Assembly: GCA_046351455.1 (NCBI GenBank)
Contig: JAXLYM010000002.1
Location: 248,001 to 312,000 of the forward strand
Length of the DNA: 64,000 nt
Direction of reading: 5' to 3'
Source of the DNA: JADJRH01 sp046351455
Lineage (GTDB): Bacteria > Myxococcota_A > Polyangia > Polyangiales > Polyangiaceae
In this document: one piece after another, positions 23,927 to 31,498 of the stretch
How positions within the stretch are numbered: position 1 is the first letter of the stretch
Layout of the letters: the number at the start of each line of letters is the position of its first letter
Notes under the pieces: generated by a model
Database searches by the model: none
What the model saw: the letters and a program-made list of their open reading frames with translations, nothing else
What the model was told of the DNA's origin: nothing
Translations under genes and position numbers: made by a program

Positions 23927-25270
23927 ATGCAGCGAGCTGTCCTCGTCACGGATCTGGGCTTCGGCGACGCCGGAAAAGGGCTCGTCACGGATCACCTCGT
24001 CCGAAGGCTCGGGGCGCGGCTCGTGGTGCGGAGTCACGGGGGGGCGCAGGCCGGGCACAACGTGGTGACGCCGGACGGACGGCACCACACCTTCGCGCAG
24101 CTCGGCGCCGGCACCTTCGTCCCCGGCGTGCGCACGTTCCTGGGCCGCCACATGGTGGTGCACCCGACAGCCCTCCTCACGGAGGCAGCGCACCTCGCGA
24201 GCGTCGGAGTCGGAGATGCCTTGTCCAGACTCCACATCTCCGAACAGGCCCTCTTCATCTCGCCGTTCCAGCAGGCGATGAACCGGCTGCGGGAGCTGTG
24301 CCGAGGGGACGCGCGCCACGGGAGCTGCGGCGTCGGCGTCGGCGAGGCCGTGAAGGATTCGCTTCAATTTCCGAACGAAGCGCTCCGAATGGGGCTGTTC
24401 CGGTCGCCCATCAAGCTGCGGATGGCCCTCGCGCGGCAGCAGGAGCGGAAGCGCGAGGAGATGAAGCGGGAGCTGCCTTTTCTGCCGCGGTACCCGTCCG
24501 TCGAGCGGGAGCGGTGGGTGCTGGAAGATCCGTCGATCCCGGCCCGGTTCATCGAGGCGATCCAGCCTCTCCGCAACGTCCCGATCGTGGCCGATTCGTG
24601 GTTTCGAGAGGCTCTCTCCACCGAAGAGACGGTGATCTTCGAGGGCGCGCAGGGCGTGTTGCTGGACGAGGACGTGGGGTTTCATCCGTACACGACGTGG
24701 AGCCGGTGCACGTTCGCGCGCGGGCTCACGATGCTGCGGGAGGCTTCGTTTCAAGGCGAAATCGAGCGCATCGGCGTCCTGCGGACGTACGCGGTGCGGC
24801 ACGGACACGGCCCCTTCCCGACGGAGGACCGCAGTCTCGACAAGCTGCTTCCGGAGCCGCACAACGAGGACGGGCCGTGGCAGGGACGCGTGCGCCGCGG
24901 CTGGCCCGATGTGGCGCTGTCGCGCTACGCCCTCGAAGCGTGCGGCGGCGCCGATTCGCTCGCGATCACGCACCTCGACGCGCTGCCCCGGGTGGCCGCG
25001 TGGCAGGTGTGTACGAAATACACGAACCCGGATGACGCGGGAAATCCCCTGGTCTTGACGCCGCCAGCGACACCGGATCTGGAGAGGCAGGCCGCGGTGA
25101 CGGAGCGGCTCGCGAAGGCGACTCCCGTGTACGAAGCGGTGGAGTGGTCCGGCGACGGCGGCGCCGAGAGGGCGACACGGTATTTCGGGGAGGCCCTCGG
25201 GGTGCCTGTCCGGCTCGCGGCGTACGGGCCCTCTTCCGATCGGGTGACGTACGGACGGGGGGAGCCGTGA
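23927..25270 (+). CDS. Divergent adenylosuccinate-synthetase-family enzyme
   Basis: A 447-residue homologue of PurA (GTP-dependent ligation of Asp to IMP). The P-loop reads GFGDAGKG (GDEGKG in PurA) with the catalytic Asp kept. GGAQAGHN replaces GGHNAGHT with the catalytic His kept. Further matches are GVGVGEAVKD, FEGAQGVLLDEDVGFHPY, RHGHGPFPTE and RRGWPDVALSR. Identity to housekeeping PurA looks low and several substrate-loop residues differ, so substrate may differ as well. It is not the phage PurZ type, which loses that Asp. It lies 149 bp upstream of the microcompartment operon; whether it belongs to it is unclear. Confidence 0.75.
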   Translation: MQRAVLVTDLGFGDAGKGLVTDHLVRRLGARLVVRSHGGAQAGHNVVTPDGRHHTFAQLGAGTFVPGVRTFLGRHMVVHPTALLTEAAHLASVGVGDALSRLHISEQALFISPFQQAMNRLRELCRGDARHGSCGVGVGEAVKDSLQFPNEALRMGLFRSPIKLRMALARQQERKREEMKRELPFLPRYPSVERERWVLEDPSIPARFIEAIQPLRNVPIVADSWFREALSTEETVIFEGAQGVLLDEDVGFHPYTTWSRCTFARGLTMLREASFQGEIERIGVLRTYAVRHGHGPFPTEDRSLDKLLPEPHNEDGPWQGRVRRGWPDVALSRYALEACGGADSLAITHLDALPRVAAWQVCTKYTNPDDAGNPLVLTPPATPDLERQAAVTERLAKATPVYEAVEWSGDGGAERATRYFGEALGVPVRLAAYGPSSDRVTYGRGEP

Positions 25271-25330
25271 CGCGTGACAGGCGGGGGCCTGGCGAGACCC
25301 CCTCTCCCGCGGCCCAAGAAAATGAACGAA

Positions 25331-25395
25331 ACGAGATCTCGTGCTCGCGGCGGGTGAAAGCGTGGCTTCACAACTCGCTTGCGTTCGGGTAGCGT
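25331..25395 (+). promoter_or_regulatory. Palindrome and candidate promoter of the microcompartment operon
   Basis: A perfect 12-bp palindrome, ACGAGATCTCGT, lies at 25331-25342. Downstream, TTCACA (25367-25372) and TAGCGT (25390-25395) are 17 bp apart and resemble a weak sigma-70 promoter 25 bp before the ATG at 25420. The rest of the 149-bp gap contains only a short GC hairpin just after the previous gene. Confidence 0.35.
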
Positions 25396-25419
25396 TCCGC
25401 CCCCTCGCACGCATCTTCG

Positions 25420-26841
25420 ATGAGCACGCCCTCCAACATCCGCGGACCGGTTGTCGTCGCCAGCGATCACGGCGGCTTCGATCTCAAGGAGGCGATCAAG
25501 CGATCCCTCGTTGCGCGCGGGGTCCAGGTGATCGACGTCGGCACCAACTCGAAGGACGCCGTGGACTATCCGGTGTTCGCGAAGGCCGCGGCGGAGGCCG
25601 TCGCGAGCGGGGAGGCGTGGCGCGGCATCATCGTGGACGGAGCCGGCATCGGCTCCGGCATGGTCGCGAACAAGGTGCCCGGCGTGCGCAGCGCGATGGT
25701 GTTCGACGTCGCGACCGCCAACAACGCGCGCGAGCACAACGACGCGAACGTGATCACGCTCGGCGCAGGCTACTTGAAGGAGGACGCGGCGCTGAAGATC
25801 GTTGACGTCTTCCTCTCCGTTGAGTGTACTGCCGACCGTCACAAGAAGCGTGTCGCGATGATTGACACGCTCGACGCGCTTCGTGACAAACCCGCAAGGA
25901 AAGGCACCATGGCAGCCCCCAGCGACTACGAGTCGCTCGTCCAATCGATCATGCAGGTCTTGTCGGCGAACCCGGCCCTGCTGAGCTCTCTCGCGGGCGG
26001 CGCGGCCGGCGGTGACCCGTGCCAGAGCGGCACCTGCTTCGGCTGCGGCTGCTGCGTGTCGAAGCGCACGGACACCGTTCGTCAGGTGATCGGCGGCTCC
26101 ACGAAGGACGTGCGGATCGCCGGCGCGCTCGGGATGGACAAGGTCCCCGACGACATCGCCAAGCTCATCGACCACACGCTCCTCCGCGCCGACGCGACGT
26201 ACGCCGAGATCGACAAGCTCTGCGACGAGGCCCGCAAATTCGGCTTCGCTTCGGTGTGCGTGAACCCGGTGCACGTGAAGCGCGCGGCGCAGAGGCTCGC
26301 GGGCGCGTCCTCCGTCGTGTGCACGGTGATCGGCTTTCCGCTCGGCGCGACGCCCTCCGAAAACAAGGCGCTGGAGGCTCGCAAGGCCCTGCGCGACGGC
26401 GCGCGCGAGATCGACATGGTGCTCGCGATCGGCGCTCTGAAATCCGGCGATCTGAAGTACGTGTACGAGGACATCCGCGTCGTGTCGGAGGTCGCGCACG
26501 AGGGGCGCGCGCTGCTCAAGGTGATCCTGGAGACGGCGCTCTTGACCGATGAAGAGAAGGTCGCCGCGTGCCAGGCCGCGAAGCGCGCTCGGGCCGATTT
26601 CGTGAAGACGTCGACCGGCTTCTCGAAGGGCGGCGCCACCGCGCACGACGTCGCGCTGATGGCGAACGCGGTCGATCACAAGCTCGGCGTCAAGGCCTCC
26701 GGCGGCGTGTCCTCCGTGGCGGACGCGCAGAAGATGATCGCGGCCGGCGCCACCCGCATCGGCGCCTCCGTCGGCGTGAAGATCGTGCAGGAGTCGCGCG
26801 GACAGGCCACCGACAAGTCCGCCTCGAAGTCCGCCTACTAG
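25420..26841 (+). CDS. deoC: RpiB-DeoC fusion with internal encapsulation peptide and Cys-rich linker
   Basis: A 473-residue two-enzyme polypeptide. Residues 1-155 are an RpiB/LacAB sugar-phosphate isomerase fold: SDH at 15-17, REHNDAN with His106, and phosphate Arg140/144. The catalytic Cys of RpiB (CGTG) is replaced by Asp73 (DGAG). Residues 168-190 form an amphipathic helix like known encapsulation peptides. Residues 201-212 are a Cys cluster (CQSGTCFGCGCC). Residues 240-460 are deoxyribose-5-phosphate aldolase with Schiff-base Lys396 (FVKTSTGF), Lys425 (GVKASGGV) and Asp332. DeoC makes acetaldehyde plus glyceraldehyde-3-phosphate. The first ATG has no clear ribosome site, whereas an in-frame ATG at 25909 (residue 164) has AAGGAAAGG, so free DeoC is probably also made. 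It opens the microcompartment operon. Confidence 0.88.
   Translation: MSTPSNIRGPVVVASDHGGFDLKEAIKRSLVARGVQVIDVGTNSKDAVDYPVFAKAAAEAVASGEAWRGIIVDGAGIGSGMVANKVPGVRSAMVFDVATANNAREHNDANVITLGAGYLKEDAALKIVDVFLSVECTADRHKKRVAMIDTLDALRDKPARKGTMAAPSDYESLVQSIMQVLSANPALLSSLAGGAAGGDPCQSGTCFGCGCCVSKRTDTVRQVIGGSTKDVRIAGALGMDKVPDDIAKLIDHTLLRADATYAEIDKLCDEARKFGFASVCVNPVHVKRAAQRLAGASSVVCTVIGFPLGATPSENKALEARKALRDGAREIDMVLAIGALKSGDLKYVYEDIRVVSEVAHEGRALLKVILETALLTDEEKVAACQAAKRARADFVKTSTGFSKGGATAHDVALMANAVDHKLGVKASGGVSSVADAQKMIAAGATRIGASVGVKIVQESRGQATDKSASKSAY
25802..25911 (+). promoter_or_regulatory. Internal promoter, ribosome site and start codon for separate DeoC
   Basis: Inside the fusion gene, TTGACG (25802-25807) and TGTACT (25825-25830) are separated by exactly 17 bp, a good sigma-70 match for this GC-rich genome. 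AAGGAAAGG (25896-25904) precedes an in-frame ATG at 25909-25911. The elements fall exactly at the RpiB/DeoC junction, as expected if two genes were joined by loss of a stop codon. Confidence 0.5.
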
Positions 26842-26867
26842 CGAGCAGAAAAAGGCAATAGCCCACC

Positions 26868-27503
26868 ATGGCCGACCTCCGAAGCTTCGTTTTCCTCGAC
26901 TCGCTGCAACCGCAGCTCGCGGCGTACCTCGGCACCATCGCCAAGGGCTTCCTCCCGGTCCGGGGAGAGGCGTCGCTCATCGTCGAGATCTCCCCTGGTA
27001 TCGAGATCAACCGCGTCACCGACATCGCCGTGAAGGCGACGGACGTGCGCCCCGGCATGCAGATCGTCGAGCGTCTGTACGGAATGCTCGAGATCCACAG
27101 CCCATCGCAGGGCGACGTGCGACAGGCCGGCTCCGCGATCCTCGACGCTCTCGGCTTGAAGGAGAGCGACCGCATCAAGCCGCGCGTGCTCTCTTCGCAG
27201 GTGATCAAGCACGTGGACGATCTCCAGGTGCAGCTCATCAACCGCAACCGACAGGGCATGATGCTGATCGCGCGAGAGTCCTTGTTCATCATGGAGGTGG
27301 AGCCCGCCGGGTACGCCGCCTTCGCCGCGAACGAGGCGGAGAAGGCCGCGGAGATCAACGTGGTCGACGTGCGGATGACGGGCGCGTTCGGGCGCATCTA
27401 CCTGGGCGGCGAGCAGCGCGACATCGACGTCGCCTCGGTGGCCGCGCAGAAAGCCATCGAGTCGCTGAGCGGGCGCGTCGTGACCTCTTCGAGGAAGGAC
27501 TGA
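26868..27503 (+). CDS. BMC-T shell protein, double-stacking type (first copy)
   Basis: A 211-residue tandem-BMC-domain shell protein. It begins LRSFVFLDSLQPQLAAYLG and contains EISPGIEINRVTDIAVKATDV and an AANEAEKAAEINVVDV segment. As I recall them, Hoch_5816 and Hoch_3341 of the H. ochraceum shell share this pattern; these form stacked trimers with gated central pores. The trimer replaces a hexamer tile in the facet and probably admits larger cofactors or metabolites. It follows the RpiB-DeoC gene by 26 bp. The family assignment rests on recalled sequence resemblance and was not checked by search. Confidence 0.88.
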   Translation: MADLRSFVFLDSLQPQLAAYLGTIAKGFLPVRGEASLIVEISPGIEINRVTDIAVKATDVRPGMQIVERLYGMLEIHSPSQGDVRQAGSAILDALGLKESDRIKPRVLSSQVIKHVDDLQVQLINRNRQGMMLIARESLFIMEVEPAGYAAFAANEAEKAAEINVVDVRMTGAFGRIYLGGEQRDIDVASVAAQKAIESLSGRVVTSSRKD

Positions 27504-27506
27504 GTC

Positions 27507-28133
27507 GTGGCCGGTATCGATCTCCGCAGTTACGTTTTCCTCGATTCGCTGCAACCGCAGCACGCGGCCTTCCTCGGCACCGTCGCGAAGGGCTTCCTCC
27601 CGACCGCGCACCAGGCGTCGCTCTTCATCGAGATCTCCCCTGGTATCGAGATCAACCGCATCACCGACATCGCCGTGAAGCAGACCGGCATCAAGCCCGG
27701 CATGCAGATCGTCGAGCGTCTCTACGGCTTGCTGGAGCTGCACCACGACGAGCAGGCGGAGGTGCGCCGCGCCGGAGAGGCCATCTTGCGAGAGATCGGC
27801 GTGGAGGAGACTCAGCGCATCAAGCCGGAGATCCTGTCGTCCACGGTGATCCGGCACCTCGACGATCGGCAGACGCAGCTCATCAACCGCACGCGGCACG
27901 GGCACATGATCGTGGCCGGACAGAGCTTGTATACGCTGGAGGTGCAGCCGGCCGCGAACGCCGCGCTGGCCGCGAACGAGGCTGAAAAAGCCGCGCGTAT
28001 CAAGGTGCTCGAGATCGTGAGCTTCGGCTCGCTCGGGCGCGTGTACCTCGCGGGCGAGGATCGCGACATCGACGTCGCCTGGCCCGCCGCCGAGAACGCC
28101 ATCAAGGGCCTTGCCGGCAGGACTGGGAAGTAA
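27507..28133 (+). CDS. BMC-T shell protein, double-stacking type (second copy)
   Basis: A 208-residue paralogue of the preceding gene (LRSYVFLDSLQPQHAAFLG, then EISPGIEINRITDIAVKQTGI), evidently from tandem duplication. It starts with GTG four bases after the preceding stop, with AGGAAGG at good spacing. The two copies share the ISPGIEIN and INR cores. They differ in the QGDVRQAG/QAEVRRAG stretch, the pore-near segments and the C-terminus, so they may gate different molecules. Two such paralogues also occur in the H. ochraceum shell. Confidence 0.88.
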   Translation: MAGIDLRSYVFLDSLQPQHAAFLGTVAKGFLPTAHQASLFIEISPGIEINRITDIAVKQTGIKPGMQIVERLYGLLELHHDEQAEVRRAGEAILREIGVEETQRIKPEILSSTVIRHLDDRQTQLINRTRHGHMIVAGQSLYTLEVQPAANAALAANEAEKAARIKVLEIVSFGSLGRVYLAGEDRDIDVAWPAAENAIKGLAGRTGK

Positions 28134-28145
28134 ACAGAGAGTTTG

Positions 28146-28192
28146 GTCCCGCAAATTCGCGGGACGAAGGGACCTTGTTTCGTCGCCGAAAC
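28146..28192 (+). promoter_or_regulatory. Two hairpins in the leader of the BMC-H gene
   Basis: GTCCCGC-AAATTC-GCGGGAC (28146-28165) and GTTTCG-TCGC-CGAAAC (28177-28192) are perfect stems of 7 and 6 bp in the 72-bp gap before the BMC-H gene. The second ends just before the GGAGGA ribosome site (28195-28200) and leaves it free. Neither has a U-tract, so they look like mRNA stability or processing elements rather than terminators. Confidence 0.5.
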
Positions 28193-28205
28193 ACGGAGGA
28201 TTACG

Positions 28206-28523
28206 ATGGCCGAAGCGTTGGGTATGATTGAGTGTCGGTCGTTCGCCGCGATGGTCGAGGCGTCGGACGCCATGGTCAAGGCTGCGAAGGTCGAGCTCGT
28301 GGGCTACGAGAAGACCGGCGGTGGGTACGTCACCGCGATCATCCGCGGCGACGTCGCGGCCGTGAAGGCGGCTGTCGAGGCCGGTCAGAGCGGCGCGGCG
28401 CGCGTCGGCGAGATCGTCTCGACGCACGTCATCGCTCGCCCGCACGTCAACGTGGACCTGGTGCTCCCGCTCGGTCGCAAGGCCGAGGTCGAGAAGGAGC
28501 TCCAGTCGCGAGGCGGCAAGTAG
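28206..28523 (+). CDS. BMC-H hexameric shell protein
   Basis: A 105-residue canonical single-domain BMC-H protein: ALGMIECRSFAAMVEASDAMVKAAKVELVGYEKTGGGYVTAIIRGDVAAVKAAVEAG, followed by HVIARPHVNVDLVLP. The text is interrupted only by normal substitutions relative to the H. ochraceum BMC-H I recall. Hexamers form the bulk of each shell facet. The pore motif region (EKTGGGY) suggests a small polar pore. A strong GGAGGA ribosome site and hairpins on both flanks fit the need for high expression. Confidence 0.95.
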   Translation: MAEALGMIECRSFAAMVEASDAMVKAAKVELVGYEKTGGGYVTAIIRGDVAAVKAAVEAGQSGAARVGEIVSTHVIARPHVNVDLVLPLGRKAEVEKELQSRGGK

Positions 28524-28564
28524 CCTCCTCCGCGGTCCCTCGGTGATGTGAAGTCATGGAGGGG

Positions 28565-28617
28565 CCGCGATTTCGCGGTCGCGGCGCCGGGGAGCGGTGT
28601 ATTCGTCCCCCGGCGCC
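28565..28617 (+). promoter_or_regulatory. Two hairpins after the BMC-H gene
   Basis: CCGCGA-TT-TCGCGG (28565-28578) and GGCGCCGGGG...CCCCGGCGCC (28583-28592 with 28608-28617) are perfect stems of 6 and 10 bp in the 152-bp gap between BMC-H and the first BMC-P gene. No U-tract follows. They could block 3' exonucleases, or end part of the transcripts, and so raise BMC-H over downstream products. Confidence 0.5.
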
Positions 28618-28675
28618 CTTCTGTCGAATCATGGTATTTGTCCGCGGAGCCGCGCGGACGAGAGGTGATTGAGCG

Positions 28676-28990
28676 ATGCTCCTGGCGAAGGTCGTGGGAA
28701 CCCTCGTGTCGACACGAAAGGATCCCAAGTTGGACGGGCTCAAGTTCCTGGTGCTCCGCCAGGTGAACCCGGAGACCCTCAAAGAGGGGGCGTACGTGGT
28801 CGCGAACGACGCGGTCGGCTGCGGCGTGGGTGAGATGGTGCTGTACGCATCCGGCTCCTCCGCGCGCCAGACCGAGGTCACGAAGGATCGTCCCTGCGAC
28901 GCGGTCATCATGGCCATCGTCGATCAGTGGGAGGTCGGCGGCGACACGCGGTACACGAAAGACAGTCAGGAGCACGGCTTTGCCGACTGA
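28676..28990 (+). CDS. BMC-P (EutN/CcmL) pentameric vertex protein, first copy
   Basis: A 104-residue EutN/CcmL-fold protein: MLLAKVVGTLVSTRKDP, then the LVLRQVNPE strand and a GCGVGEMVLYASGSSARQT core, ending AIVDQWEVGG. Pentamers cap the twelve vertices of the icosahedral shell. It is the first of three BMC-P genes in this operon. The extension after AIVDQW (about 20 residues) is longer than usual for the family. Confidence 0.93.
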   Translation: MLLAKVVGTLVSTRKDPKLDGLKFLVLRQVNPETLKEGAYVVANDAVGCGVGEMVLYASGSSARQTEVTKDRPCDAVIMAIVDQWEVGGDTRYTKDSQEHGFAD

Positions 28991-29024
28991 CGCTCTCCGC
29001 AAACTCCGCAAAGGAAGCTGAGCG

Positions 29025-30512
29025 ATGGCCCAGATGAGCCAGGAAGACCTCCGCCGCATCGCGGAGGCGATCGCGAGCAAGCTCGTGGGTTCGGCCCCGG
29101 CCGGCGCCCCGCGGACGCCTGCGAACCCCGCGTCGTCGGTGTCGAGCAGCGGTTCCTCGTCCACGCCGAGCACCGGAGTCTCGCTCGGAGACGGCATCTT
29201 CACGACGATCGACGACGCCGCCAAGGCCGCGCGCGCCGCGTTCGTCGCGCTGTCCGCCCTCGGTCTGGAGCAGCGCAAGCTCATCGTCGAGTCGATGCGC
29301 AAGACGATGCGGCAGAACGCCGAGCGCCTCGCGAAGATGGCCCATGAAGAGAGCGGGCTGGGGCGGTACGAGGACAAGGTCGTCAAGAACCTCCTCGTCA
29401 CCAACAAGACCCCTGGGCCCGAGGATCTGGCGCCCATCGCGCAGTCCGGTGATCGAGGCCTCGTGTTGATCGAGCCGGCGCCCTTCGGCGTCATCGGCGC
29501 GATCACCCCGGTGACGAACCCGCCGTCGACGATCATCTGCAACGCGATCGGCATGGTCTCCGCCGGAAACGCGGTCGTATTCAACGCGCATCCTTCCGCG
29601 AAGCGCGTCTCGGCCGAGACGGTGCGCCTCCTGAATCAGGCGATCGTGGCCGCGGGCGGTCCGCAGAACACGCTGGCGACGCTGGCCGAGCCGACGATTC
29701 AGTCCGCGGGCGAGCTGATGAAGCACCCGCTCATCCGGCTGCTCGTGGTGACGGGCGGGCCGGGCGTCGTGCAGGCGGCGATGAACTCCGGCAAGCGGGC
29801 GATCTGCGCGGGCCCCGGCAATCCGCCGGCTGTCGTGGATGCGACTGCCGATCTGGACCAGGCCGGCCGCGATATCGTGATGGGGCACTCGTTCGACAAC
29901 AACGTGATCTGCGTCGACGAGAAAGAGGTCATCGCGGTCGACGCGATCACGGACGGGCTGAAGGCCTCGATGAAGCGGCACGGCGCCGTGGAATTGAAGG
30001 CGGCGGACATCCCGCGGCTCGAAAAGGTCATCTTCGAGAAGAACGCCGGGCCGCGCGGTCACGCGATCGTGAACCGGAAGTTCGTCGGCAAGAACGCGTC
30101 GCTGATCCTGCAGGAGCTGGGCATTCCGGCCGGACCGGAGGTGCGCTGCGTGCTCGTCGAGGTGCCGAACGATCACCCGCTCGTGTGGACGGAGCAGATG
30201 ATGCCTGTCCTGCCGATCACGCGCACGAAGACGGTGGACGAGGCGATCGATCTCGCCGTCGCGGCGGAGGGTGCCTGTTTCCACACTGCCACCATGCACT
30301 CGCACGATCTCTCGGCTTTGTCGAGGATGGCGCGCAAATGCAACTGCTCCATCTTCGTGAAGAACGGCCGCGCGGTGGCGGGCCTCGGCGCGGACGGCGA
30401 GGGATATACCTCGTTCACGATCGCGTCGCCCACGGGCGAAGGGCTGACGAGCCCGCGCTCGTTCTCGCGGTGGCGCCGCTGCACGCTGGTCGACCACTTC
30501 CGCATCGTGTGA
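29025..30512 (+). CDS. Microcompartment CoA-acylating aldehyde dehydrogenase (PduP/EutE type)
   Basis: A 495-residue aldehyde dehydrogenase that converts acetaldehyde plus CoA and NAD+ to acetyl-CoA. Residues 4-22 (MSQEDLRRIAEAIASKLVG) are an amphipathic helix joined by a Ser/Pro/Ala-rich linker (23-55) to the enzyme, the classic encapsulation-peptide layout. The catalytic Cys is Cys296 (DNNVICVDEKEV), and the nucleotide-binding region includes TPVTNPPST and VVTGGPGVV. It would consume the acetaldehyde made by DeoC in the same shell. The alcohol dehydrogenase and phosphotransacylase that usually recycle NAD+ and CoA are not in the window. Confidence 0.92.
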   Translation: MAQMSQEDLRRIAEAIASKLVGSAPAGAPRTPANPASSVSSSGSSSTPSTGVSLGDGIFTTIDDAAKAARAAFVALSALGLEQRKLIVESMRKTMRQNAERLAKMAHEESGLGRYEDKVVKNLLVTNKTPGPEDLAPIAQSGDRGLVLIEPAPFGVIGAITPVTNPPSTIICNAIGMVSAGNAVVFNAHPSAKRVSAETVRLLNQAIVAAGGPQNTLATLAEPTIQSAGELMKHPLIRLLVVTGGPGVVQAAMNSGKRAICAGPGNPPAVVDATADLDQAGRDIVMGHSFDNNVICVDEKEVIAVDAITDGLKASMKRHGAVELKAADIPRLEKVIFEKNAGPRGHAIVNRKFVGKNASLILQELGIPAGPEVRCVLVEVPNDHPLVWTEQMMPVLPITRTKTVDEAIDLAVAAEGACFHTATMHSHDLSALSRMARKCNCSIFVKNGRAVAGLGADGEGYTSFTIASPTGEGLTSPRSFSRWRRCTLVDHFRIV

Positions 30513-30518
30513 GGTCCT

Positions 30519-31202
30519 GTGAGCGGTGACTGGGAATCCGAGGCTCCGGGGCGCATCTCAGCGTCCGTGGCGCCGGATCCTTTGAGCGAGTACGACGACG
30601 ATCCGGAGATCACCGGACCGGCCGTCGCGCTCGTGGAGATCACCGATGTTCCGACGGGCCTGCTCTCGCTGGACGCGCTCGCGAAAGAGGCGACCGTCAC
30701 CGTGCTGTCCGCCGGAACGGTGCAGTGCGGGCGCTTCTTGATCGCGTTCGCCGGCGAGGTGGAGCCGGTGGAGATGTCCTTCGAAAAGGCCGTCGCCGTC
30801 GCGGAGAATGCCTTGCTGGACTCCGTGCTTCTGGCGTACGCGGAGCCGCGGATCCTCCCTGCCCTCGCGGACGGGCGCGCGCGCAAGCCTCGAAATGGCG
30901 ACTCGCTCGGTGTCCTGCAGACGGGCAGCTCGCCGACGTTGCTCCGCGCGGTGGACGCGGCGCTCAAAGGGGCCGACGTCGAGCTCCTGGAGCTGCGGAT
31001 CGCGGAGGGCCTCGGCGGGCGCGGTCTCGCGATGTTGTGGGGGCACAAGCACGATGTCGATGCGGCGATCGAGCATGCCAATCTGGCGTTCGGTCGCGGC
31101 CGGGCCGAAGGGTGCAAAGCCAACGTGATCGCCAATGCCGATCGCGAGGTCTCTCGCGCGCTCCGTCGGGGTACGCGCTTCTTCAAGGAGTTTCGCGGAT
31201 GA
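30519..31202 (+). CDS. BMC-T shell protein, single-layer type
   Basis: A 227-residue protein with two BMC domains in tandem (about 32-115: VALVEITDVPTGLLSLDALAKEATV; and about 128-210: GVLQTGSSPTLLRAVDAALKGADVELL), preceded by a 30-residue acidic N-terminus. The domain order matches my recollection of Hoch_5812-type trimers that form one layer. It is only distantly similar to the two other BMC-T proteins here. It starts with GTG, 7 bp after the aldehyde dehydrogenase stop, and its stop overlaps the next ATG. Confidence 0.85.
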   Translation: MSGDWESEAPGRISASVAPDPLSEYDDDPEITGPAVALVEITDVPTGLLSLDALAKEATVTVLSAGTVQCGRFLIAFAGEVEPVEMSFEKAVAVAENALLDSVLLAYAEPRILPALADGRARKPRNGDSLGVLQTGSSPTLLRAVDAALKGADVELLELRIAEGLGGRGLAMLWGHKHDVDAAIEHANLAFGRGRAEGCKANVIANADREVSRALRRGTRFFKEFRG

Positions 31203-31498
31203 AGCTCGGACGCGTGATAGGCACGCTCGTCGCCAGCGTGAAGCCGGAGTCGATGCGAGGCCTCAAGTTTCTCATCGTGCGGCCGCTCACGGGCGACCTC
31301 AAGGACGACGGGGAGCCGTTCGTCGCGACGGACGCCTCCGCGCAGGCGAACCGCGGCGATCTGGTGACGTACGAGGCGTCGCGCGAGGCGGCGCTCTGCC
31401 ACGATCCCTGGTTCGTCCCGGTCGATCATGCGGTCGTCGGCATCGTGGATCAGCACGCCTATCAGGACGGGCCGGTGGACCCGCGGAGGCAACAATGA
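31199..31498 (+). CDS. BMC-P pentameric vertex protein, second copy
   Basis: A 99-residue EutN/CcmL-fold protein (MKLGRVIGTLVASVKPESM, GLKFLIVRPL, then VDHAVVGIVDQHAYQ). Overlapping ATGA junctions on both sides couple it to BMC-T and to the next BMC-P. In place of the usual GAGxGE loop it reads QANRGDLVTYEAS, so it may occupy a minority of vertices. Confidence 0.9.
   Translation: MKLGRVIGTLVASVKPESMRGLKFLIVRPLTGDLKDDGEPFVATDASAQANRGDLVTYEASREAALCHDPWFVPVDHAVVGIVDQHAYQDGPVDPRRQQ

Noticed and set aside
23927..25270. PurZ of the phage Z-genome (diaminopurine) pathway.
   Set aside because: PurZ lacks the catalytic Asp of the P-loop, which is present here (GDAGKG); no phage genes or DatZ/MazZ are nearby.
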